From: JBGPFS01 sp041483455
GTDB lineage: Bacteria > Chloroflexota > Limnocylindria > Limnocylindrales > CSP1-4
Reading direction: 5' to 3'
NCBI GenBank assembly: GCA_041483455.1
Contig: JBGPFS010000173.1
Location: 1-5,601, forward strand
DNA: 5,601 bases
A program made the translations under genes and the position numbers. Below are positions 1 through 4,864 of the stretch, one piece after another. The notes under the pieces are model-generated. The model ran no database searches and was not told the DNA's origin. It was given only the letters and a program-made list of their open reading frames with translations. Position 1 is the first letter of the stretch, and each line of letters starts with the position of its first letter.

Positions 1-38
1 ATCCCCTGCTGGGGCTCGGTCATCAGCGCGAAGCGCAT
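1..38 (-). CDS. Probable LLM-class flavin/F420-dependent oxidoreductase, N-terminal 12 codons only
   Basis: Read on the minus strand, an ATG at base 38 opens MRFALMTEPQQG and runs off the left edge. It is preceded by GGAG (bases 48-45) with 6 nt to the ATG, a good ribosome binding site. A start such as MRFA-M-TEPQQG is typical of luciferase-like (LLM class) F420- or FMN-dependent oxidoreductases, whose first beta strand begins this way and leads into a TIM barrel. Only 12 residues are visible, so substrate and cofactor cannot be judged. The gene is transcribed away from the MarR gene, with 155 bp between the two start codons. The call rests on recall of the family's N-terminus, not on a domain; the coding status is better supported than the function. 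Confidence 0.55.
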   Translation of the reverse strand, partial: MRFALMTEPQQG

Positions 39-117
39 CGTCGTCTCCGTTCGCCGGCTCGGTCGGCGCTGTCGTCTGGCCTGGGCCGGATAGTCAGGTT
101 CGGCTGGGTGTTCGTCC

Positions 118-145
118 TTGACAGGACCATTCAGGTACGTATGAT
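118..145 (+). promoter_or_regulatory. Sigma-70-type promoter for the MarR-MFS-Rieske operon
   Basis: TTGACA (118-123, a perfect -35) and TATGAT (140-145, one mismatch to the -10 consensus) are separated by 16 bp. This is the strongest promoter-like sequence in the window and stands out in 70% GC DNA. The predicted transcription start is near base 152, giving about 42 nt of leader before the MarR ATG at 194. The -10 region reads TATGATA, so the opposite strand also carries TATCAT (146-141). The same element could therefore fire leftwards toward the oxidoreductase gene, although I see no convincing -35 for that direction. Confidence 0.7.
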
Positions 146-150
146 AGTCC
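124..150. promoter_or_regulatory. Candidate MarR operator (interrupted inverted repeat over the -10 box)
   Basis: Arms 124-130 (GGACCAT) and 144-150 (ATAGTCC) pair at 6 of 7 positions, around a 13-base centre. The element fills the space between the -35 and -10 boxes, covers the -10 box and nearly reaches the predicted start of transcription. MarR-family repressors commonly bind inverted repeats in exactly this position to control their own operon. Seen: the symmetry and its position. Inferred: that it is the operator. A 6/7 match with short arms can arise by chance. Confidence 0.3.
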
Positions 151-155
151 ATCTC

Positions 156-197
156 ATGCGAACAACTTCCACTCCGACCCGGGCCGGCTGCCGATGA
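156..197 (+). other. Possible 13-codon leader ORF overlapping the MarR start
   Basis: An ATG at 156 lies about 4 nt after the predicted transcription start and opens MRTTSTPTRAGCR, ending at TGA 195-197. That stop overlaps the MarR ATG as ATGA (194-197). The MarR ATG itself has no recognisable Shine-Dalgarno sequence in the 20 nt before it. Translation of a near-leaderless short ORF followed by reinitiation at the overlapping ATG would explain how the regulator is translated. There is no homology support and the ORF is short enough to be accidental. Confidence 0.25.
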
Positions 198-799
198 GCG
201 ACACCGCGGTCGATCCGGCGACCCCAGCGGCTCCCGATCTCCGGCGTGAACGTGCGACGCGCATCGTCGAAGACGTTCGCGGCGCGATCGGGACCCTCCG
301 CTGCTCCGGCACCGGACGGCTCGTGCGGCAGGGCATCAGCATGACCCACATGCACCTGCTCTGGCTGCTCGTCGAGCACGGCGAGCAGCCGATGAGCCGG
401 CTCGCGGAGCTCCTCGACACGTCGGTCTCGAGCGCCACCGGGATCATCGACCGGATGGAGGAGCGAGGGCTCGTGGAGCGCGTCCGCGTGCCCGACGACC
501 GCCGGATCGTCCTGGTCCGGCCGGCCCCGGAGGGTCTCCGGATCCTCGAGGACACCCAGATCATGAAGGACGACCTGATCCAGGCGATCGTCGGGCGGCT
601 CGACGACGCCCAGCTCGACGATCTCGAGCGGACGATCGTCGCGCTCCGGACGGCCCTCGAGGCGGAGCTCGCCGCCGGGGGTGTCGAGTTCGCCGAGCTG
701 GGCGGACACGGCCACGACCACCCCCACAGCCACCACCCCGACCACCACCAGCACGTCGCCGGCCGCTGGGTCGGCCACCCGGAGGAACAGACCACATGA
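194..799 (+). CDS. MarR-family transcriptional regulator with histidine-rich C-terminal tail
   Basis: A 201-residue winged-helix regulator of the MarR family, which bind DNA as dimers and usually repress efflux or detoxification genes until a small ligand binds. Residues 51-62 form the helix leading into the DNA-binding domain. The helix-turn-helix spans about 66-91, with SRLAELLDTSVSSATGIIDR covering most of it. The wing contains the hallmark D101-D-R-R followed by IVLV. Residues 127-161 form the closing dimerisation helices. The family is usually 140-160 residues; the extra length is a tail in which residues 172-187 contain 9 histidines plus two aspartates, resembling a metal-binding stretch. 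Cys37 is the only cysteine. Start at 194: the next upstream ATGs (141, 156) are in another frame. The stop overlaps the exporter start by 4 bp (ATGA), so the two are translationally coupled and the exporter is its likely target. Confidence 0.9.
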   Translation: MSDTAVDPATPAAPDLRRERATRIVEDVRGAIGTLRCSGTGRLVRQGISMTHMHLLWLLVEHGEQPMSRLAELLDTSVSSATGIIDRMEERGLVERVRVPDDRRIVLVRPAPEGLRILEDTQIMKDDLIQAIVGRLDDAQLDDLERTIVALRTALEAELAAGGVEFAELGGHGHDHPHSHHPDHHQHVAGRWVGHPEEQTT

Positions 800-2517
800 C
801 GGAAGCCAGCCTCGACCTGGGCGAGGAGGTCCGCGCCCCGTCGCTCGCCGAGGACCCCGCGCTCGGGCTGCCCCGGCGGGAGAAGATGGAGATCCTCTTC
901 GCCGTCATGCTCGGGCTGTTCCTGGGCGCCCTCGACCAGACGATCGTCGGAACGGCGCTGCCGAAGATCGTGACCCAGCTCTCGGGCAACGACTGGTACG
1001 TCTGGGTGGTCACGATGTACCTGCTCACGAGCACGATCTCCGTCCCGTTCTGGGGCAAGCTCTCCGACCTGTACGGCCGGAAGCCGATGTTCATGATCGG
1101 GATCGGGATCTTCCTCGTCGGCTCGGCGCTCTCCGGGCTCAGCCAGAACATGCCGATGCTGATCGCCTTCCGGGGCATCCAGGGCATCGGGGCCGGCTCG
1201 CTCTTCCCCGTCGCGCTGGCGGTCATCGGCGACCTGTTCACCCCCGCCGAGCGGGGCAAGTACCAGGGCCTCTTCGGAGCCGTCTTCGGGGTCTCGTCGC
1301 TCATCGGGCCGGCGCTCGGCGGCTTCCTCACCGACACGATCAGCTGGCACTGGATCTTCTACGTCAACATCCCGATCGGGATCGTCTCGCTCTTCTTCAT
1401 CGCCCGGCTCCTGCCGACGGTCAAGCGGGCGAACGCATCGCGGACGTTCGACTTCCTGGGCGCCGGGGTCTTCACCGTGGCGATCAGCTTCCTGCTCATC
1501 GGCCTGACCAACAAGCAGACCGGCGACTGGACCGACCCGACCGTCGGCGGGTTCCTCCTGATCGCGCTCGTTGGCGTGGCCGTCTTCGCCTTCGTCGAAT
1601 CGCGGGCCGCCGAACCGATCGTGCCGCTCGCGCTGTTCCGGATCCGGACCTACACCTCGTCGATCCTGGCCACCTTCTTCGTCTCGTTCGGCTTCTTCGG
1701 CGCGATCATCTTCCTGCCCCGCTGGTTCCAGTTCGTCGAGGGCCAGTCGGCGACGCAGTCGGGCTACGCCACCCTGCCGCTCCTCGTCGGCCTGATCGGC
1801 GGCTCGATCGCCTCGGGCCTCATCGTCTCGCGCACCGGTCGCTACAAGTGGCTGACCGTCGGGGCCGTCGGGCTGATGGCCTTCGGGCTCTTCCTGATGA
1901 GCGGGATCCGGGCGGACACGCCGCTGCCGGTCCTGTGGACCTGGATGTTCATCACCGGCCTGGGCATCGGGCCGACCCTGGCGACCTTCACGATCATCGT
2001 CCAGAACGCCGTGCCCTTCCACGAGCTCGGCGTGGCGACCTCGAACCTGACCTTCTTCCGCCAGATCGGCGGCTCGATCGGCCTGGCCATCGCCGGCACC
2101 CTGTTCGGGACGGAGTTCGCCAGGCAGATCCCCCTCCAGCTCACGGCCAACGGCGTCCCGGCCCAGTTCGTGGCGCAGTTCCAGGGCGGCGGGAGCGGCT
2201 TCGACCTGGGCAAGATCTCCGGCGTCGGCGACCTCGGGACGGCCATCCTCGCGCTCGTGCCGGCCCCGTTCCAGGATGCGGTCAGGCCGATCATCCCGAA
2301 CATCGTGCTGGGGATCCACCAGGCGTTCAGCCTGGGCGTCGCGCAGACGTTCCTCATCGGCGTCGGGGCCTCGCTCGTCGGGGTCGTCTTCGCCGCGACG
2401 ATGCACGAGGTCCCGCTTCGCAAGACCTTCGGGGCGCATCCTCCCAAGGCGGCCGACCACACGCCCCCGGCGCTGGCACCCTCGGCCCCGATCGATCCGG
2501 CGGGCGCCGCCGACTGA
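796..2517 (+). CDS. DHA2-family (EmrB/QacA-type, 14-TM) MFS drug exporter
   Basis: A 573-residue inner-membrane proton-coupled exporter of the major facilitator superfamily, DHA2 branch. The cytoplasmic N-terminus (1-31) is followed by TM1 with the motif LDQTIVGTALP (46-56, key D47) and motif A GKLSDLYGRK (87-96, D91/R95). Motif B is RGIQGIGAG (126-134, R126). The antiporter motif C GVSSLIGPALGG (165-176) lies in TM5. I count about 14 hydrophobic segments, the last two near 418-437 and 512-535, matching QacA/EmrB rather than 12-TM DHA1 proteins. FRQIGGSIG (421-429) is a frequent DHA2 signature. A loop of about 75 residues lies between TM13 and TM14, and the tail (540-573) is rich in Pro and Ala. 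Start: GGAGG at 781-785 precedes the ATG by 10 nt, and the ATG overlaps the MarR stop. The substrate cannot be read from sequence; lipophilic or aromatic toxicants are usual for the family. Confidence 0.93.
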   Translation: MTEASLDLGEEVRAPSLAEDPALGLPRREKMEILFAVMLGLFLGALDQTIVGTALPKIVTQLSGNDWYVWVVTMYLLTSTISVPFWGKLSDLYGRKPMFMIGIGIFLVGSALSGLSQNMPMLIAFRGIQGIGAGSLFPVALAVIGDLFTPAERGKYQGLFGAVFGVSSLIGPALGGFLTDTISWHWIFYVNIPIGIVSLFFIARLLPTVKRANASRTFDFLGAGVFTVAISFLLIGLTNKQTGDWTDPTVGGFLLIALVGVAVFAFVESRAAEPIVPLALFRIRTYTSSILATFFVSFGFFGAIIFLPRWFQFVEGQSATQSGYATLPLLVGLIGGSIASGLIVSRTGRYKWLTVGAVGLMAFGLFLMSGIRADTPLPVLWTWMFITGLGIGPTLATFTIIVQNAVPFHELGVATSNLTFFRQIGGSIGLAIAGTLFGTEFARQIPLQLTANGVPAQFVAQFQGGGSGFDLGKISGVGDLGTAILALVPAPFQDAVRPIIPNIVLGIHQAFSLGVAQTFLIGVGASLVGVVFAATMHEVPLRKTFGAHPPKAADHTPPALAPSAPIDPAGAAD

Positions 2518-2527
2518 CGGCCGGCCG

Positions 2528-3013
2528 ATGGATCCGCGCCCTGCCGCCTTCGCGCCCGCGCTCCGTGCCCCGGGGACCGCGGATGCCCCGTTCCGGCGAC
2601 TGCTCGTCGCGACCGACCTCCCCGCCGGGGCGATGCGCCGGGTGACCGTCGGCGACCTGGACCTGCTGTTCGCCCATGCCTCGACCGGGATCGTCGTGGT
2701 CGACGATCGCTGCCCGCACATGAGCGCCCCGCTGTCGACCGGACGGCTCGATGGCTGCGTCGTCGATTGCCCGCTCCACAGCGGCCGCTTCGACCTGTGC
2801 ACCGGCGAGCCGGTCCAGATGCCGACCACCGGCGGGCTCGACCCGGACGGCGTCTACCACCCGACGTGGTCGCTCGCCGGGCTGGCTCCGAAGGAGGACC
2901 CGCCGGGCAAGAAGGCCGAGGCGCGCCGCCTCACCCGCGTCCGACGCTTCCGGTACTACCCGGTCCGGATCGTCGACGGCTGGATCGAGGTGGCGCTGCC
3001 GGCCGGTTCCTGA
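2528..3013 (+). CDS. Small Rieske-type [2Fe-2S] protein with an insert after the cluster loop
   Basis: A 161-residue soluble Rieske-fold protein, expected to carry a [2Fe-2S] cluster and pass single electrons. Ligands are C62-x-H64 (RCPHMSAPLSTG) and C81-x-x-H84 (CPLHSGRFDLCTGEPV). This is the ferredoxin/dioxygenase type, like the small ferredoxins and the NirD and oxygenase N-terminal domains. It has no signal peptide or membrane anchor, which argues against a bc1-type subunit. After the cluster loop the family normally goes straight to a closing strand; here about 40 residues (100-142) intervene before YYPVRIVDGWIEVAL (143-157). The insert is rich in Pro, Gly, Lys and Arg. Start at 2528 is 10 bp after the exporter stop and has no good Shine-Dalgarno sequence. 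It was preferred over M36 (2633) because residues 21-35 look like the first Rieske strand and turn. It is probably co-transcribed with the exporter; no partner oxygenase or reductase is in view. Confidence 0.85.
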   Translation: MDPRPAAFAPALRAPGTADAPFRRLLVATDLPAGAMRRVTVGDLDLLFAHASTGIVVVDDRCPHMSAPLSTGRLDGCVVDCPLHSGRFDLCTGEPVQMPTTGGLDPDGVYHPTWSLAGLAPKEDPPGKKAEARRLTRVRRFRYYPVRIVDGWIEVALPAGS

Positions 3014-3017
3014 GCCG

Positions 3018-3767
<750 letters not shown>

Positions 3768-3872
3768 CGAGACCCGACCCGCTCGATAGTGAGCGGGCCC
3801 GGCGATCGGCTCGCCGCTCCGGTCGCGGTCGGCGGCGCCGGCTGGGAGATCGCGCTTTCGTTCCATCGCGGC

Positions 3873-3878
3873 TAGGAT
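3873..3878 (+). promoter_or_regulatory. Possible -10 element for the small membrane protein gene
   Basis: TAGGAT matches the -10 consensus at 4 of 6 positions, including the critical TA and final AT. It predicts a start near base 3885, just upstream of the GGAGGT ribosome site and 12 nt before the ATG. I see no matching -35 box. The rest of bases 3768-3896, the region between this gene and the LOG gene, holds nothing else I can name. Confidence 0.3.
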
Positions 3879-3887
3879 GCCACCGCT

Positions 3888-3893
3888 GGAGGT
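3888..3893 (+). promoter_or_regulatory. Ribosome binding site that fixes the start of the small membrane protein
   Basis: GGAGGT is a near-perfect Shine-Dalgarno sequence 3 nt before ATG 3897. The spacing is short but workable. It is the main reason to accept this 59-codon frame over the much longer unrelated plus-strand frame that spans the same bases. Confidence 0.6.
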
Positions 3894-3896
3894 GCC

Positions 3897-4076
3897 ATGT
3901 CGCGGATCCGTCTCGCCCTCGCGGTGCTGCTCGCGCTCGTCGGGCTCGTCTGGGTGGGCCAGGGCCTGGGCCTGCTGCCCGGAAGCTTCATGTCGAACCA
4001 GTCGATCTGGGCGATCATCGGGGCCGCCGTCCTGGTCGGGGCGGCGCTCGTCGCCCGTTCGGCACGCGGGCGCTGA
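3897..4076 (+). CDS. Small two-pass membrane protein, unknown function (59 aa)
   Basis: A 59-residue hydrophobic protein. After a basic start (MSRIR), residues 6-21 form a first membrane segment (LALAVLLALVGLVWVG). A short turn, QGLGLLPGSFMSNQSI (22-37), follows, then a second segment (about 38-53), and it ends RSARGR. The positive charges at both ends suggest both termini lie in the cytoplasm. Short proteins with a VWxGQGLGLxPGSFM-like turn recur in high-GC genomes as conserved hypotheticals; that is recall, and no function is known to me. Support for coding: a strong GGAGGT site, ATG start, TGA stop, third positions almost all G/C, and a protein composition unlike a random frame. It stands alone between two minus-strand genes, divergent from the LOG gene and convergent with the ArsC-like gene. 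Confidence 0.78.
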   Translation: MSRIRLALAVLLALVGLVWVGQGLGLLPGSFMSNQSIWAIIGAAVLVGAALVARSARGR

Positions 4077-4120
4077 AGGGACGCGAAGCCCGGCGGTCAG
4101 CGCCGCGCGGTGGCCGCGGC

Positions 4121-4172
4121 GGCGTTCAGCGGCCCGGCGCCGGGGCCCGGGCCGGCGTTCAGCGGCCCGGCG
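4121..4172. repeat. 19-bp direct repeat, two exact copies 33 bp apart
   Basis: GGCGTTCAGCGGCCCGGCG occurs at 4121-4139 and again exactly at 4154-4172. A weaker third copy, GGCGGTCAGCG, lies at 4092-4102. The right-hand exact copy includes the stop codon and last codons of the minus-strand ArsC-like gene, so the repeat looks like a small tandem duplication of that gene's 3' end into the gap between convergent genes. Confidence 0.7.
4130..4154. terminator. GC-rich hairpin between convergent genes, possible bidirectional terminator
   Basis: CGGCCCGG (4130-4137) is perfectly complementary to CCGGGCCG (4147-4154), with a 9-base loop. It sits just past the stop of the ArsC-like gene and 53 bp after the small membrane gene, where a shared terminator is expected. 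There is no T-run on either side, so it is not a classical intrinsic terminator. In DNA this GC-rich such stems also occur by chance. Confidence 0.35.
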
Positions 4173-4536
4173 AAATCCAGGTCTTCCAGGTCGCCTCGTC
4201 GTGGCCCGCGGCGAACGCATTCCCGAACCGGACGAGCGGCAGCCGGAGGAGGCGCGGATCGGCCATGAGTCGCGCCGCGACCTCCGCGTCGTCCATCGCC
4301 AGGTACCCGAGGCCGGCCTCGCGGTAGGCCCGGCCGGTCTCGTCGAGAAGCGCCCGGGCGCCCAGCCGCTCGACGAAGCGGCGCAGCTCGCCGGCCGCGA
4401 TCGGCTTCCGCCGGAGGTCGACCAGGTGGATCGCCCAGCGCCGCTCCCGGAAGAACCGGATCGCGGCCCGGGTGGCCCGGTCGTCCTCGCGGCCGAAGAC
4501 CTGGACCGACGGCGCGTCGGGCGGAAGTGACGGCAT
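4159..4536 (-). CDS. ArsC/Spx-like thioredoxin-fold protein lacking the catalytic cysteine
   Basis: A 125-residue protein with the layout of the ArsC/Spx/YffB family. V11-Q-V-F-G opens the first strand and is followed by the loop R-E-D-D-R and the helix ATRAAIRFFRERR (21-33). Then come HLVDLRRKPIAAGELRRFV (37-55), the RLGARALLDE segment and, near the C-terminus, LLRLPLVRFGN (96-106) in the position of the ArsC LxRPIV element. Family members put a redox cysteine right after the first strand (FGxxxC); here that position is Asp19, and there is no cysteine anywhere. Arsenate reduction by the usual mechanism is therefore not expected. A binding or regulatory role is possible but unproven. Start at 4536: a TAGCAT -10 on the minus strand predicts transcription beginning at about 4537, so the mRNA would be leaderless. 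The in-frame ATG at 4560 lies upstream of that. Confidence 0.8.
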   Translation of the reverse strand: MPSLPPDAPSVQVFGREDDRATRAAIRFFRERRWAIHLVDLRRKPIAAGELRRFVERLGARALLDETGRAYREAGLGYLAMDDAEVAARLMADPRLLRLPLVRFGNAFAAGHDEATWKTWISPGR

Positions 4537-4543
4537 CGAGCGG

Positions 4544-4560
4544 ATGCTAGCGGGTACCAT
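4544..4560. promoter_or_regulatory. Symmetric divergent promoter core between the ArsC-like and ACT genes
   Basis: ATGCTAGCGGGTACCAT is an imperfect 17-bp palindrome, with arms ATGCTA and TACCAT matching at 5 of 6 positions. Read leftwards it gives the -10-like TAGCAT (4549-4544); read rightwards it gives the -10-like TACCAT (4555-4560). Predicted starts are near 4537 (minus) and 4567 (plus), each just ahead of a start codon or ribosome site. No -35 boxes are evident. The two start codons are only 43 bp apart, so both promoters must lie here. Confidence 0.4.
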
Positions 4561-4567
4561 CCCGGCT

Positions 4568-4572
4568 GGAGG
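4568..4572 (+). promoter_or_regulatory. Ribosome binding site fixing the ACT protein start
   Basis: GGAGG lies 7 nt before ATG 4580, an ideal spacing. It decides the start against the longer in-frame reading from base 4472, which would run back through the promoter into the ArsC-like gene. Confidence 0.7.
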
Positions 4573-4579
4573 CGACGAC

Positions 4580-4852
4580 ATGACGGTCTGGTTCACGATC
4601 CAGCTCGACGATCGGCCCGGGGCGCTGGCGCGGGTCGCCGGTGCGCTCGGCGAGCGCGGGGTCAACATCACCGGGATCGTGGGCGTCGCCGAGGACACCG
4701 ACGGGGCCCTCATGCTCACGACGAGCGACCCGACCGCCACGCGGGCGGCCTTCGCGGCCCTCGAGCTGCCGTTCGAGGAGCACGACCCGGTGGGCGGCCT
4801 CGAGCCCGAGCGGATGTCCGTCTCGGACCTCCGGCCAGGCCGGCTCGGCTAG
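4580..4852 (+). CDS. Small single-ACT-domain protein
   Basis: A 90-residue protein that is almost entirely one ACT domain, the beta-alpha-beta-beta-alpha-beta fold that binds amino acids or similar ligands at dimer interfaces. The first strand and turn are VWFTIQLDDRPGAL (3-16), with the typical DRPG-L turn, then helix ARVAGALGERG (17-27). NITGIVGVAED (29-39) and GALMLTTSD (42-50) are the central strands, PTATRAAFAALEL (51-63) the second helix and FEEHD (65-69) the closing strand. The last 20 residues are tail-like. No enzyme domain is attached, so it is likely a stand-alone regulatory or sensor subunit. It starts the operon, followed after 12 bp by the ACT-DUF5612 gene, and it may form mixed ACT dimers with that product. 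Its ligand is not readable from sequence. Confidence 0.87.
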   Translation: MTVWFTIQLDDRPGALARVAGALGERGVNITGIVGVAEDTDGALMLTTSDPTATRAAFAALELPFEEHDPVGGLEPERMSVSDLRPGRLG

Positions 4853-4864
4853 GCCGGAGCACCC

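Noticed and set aside
2518..2527. CGGCCGGCCG palindrome between the exporter stop and the Rieske start
   Set aside because: It is a ten-base GC palindrome in 70% GC DNA, easily due to chance. It is too short for a terminator and contains no ribosome site.
681..2645. Plus-strand 654-codon open frame overlapping the exporter
   Set aside because: The composition is Arg/Pro/Ala-rich and shows no domain; it is the shifted frame of the exporter, which has all DHA2 motifs in the other frame.
154..2829. Very long minus-strand open frame (891 codons) opposite the MarR-MFS-Rieske operon
   Set aside because: It is rich in Arg, Asp, Glu, Pro and Gly with no fold or motif, as expected when a GC-rich third-position coding strand is read in antisense. 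The plus-strand genes carry clear family motifs across the same bases.
3877..4530. Plus-strand 217-codon open frame over the small membrane gene and the ArsC-like gene
   Set aside because: Its translation is Arg/Ser/Pro-rich and featureless, and the GGAGGT site points to the other frame at 3897.
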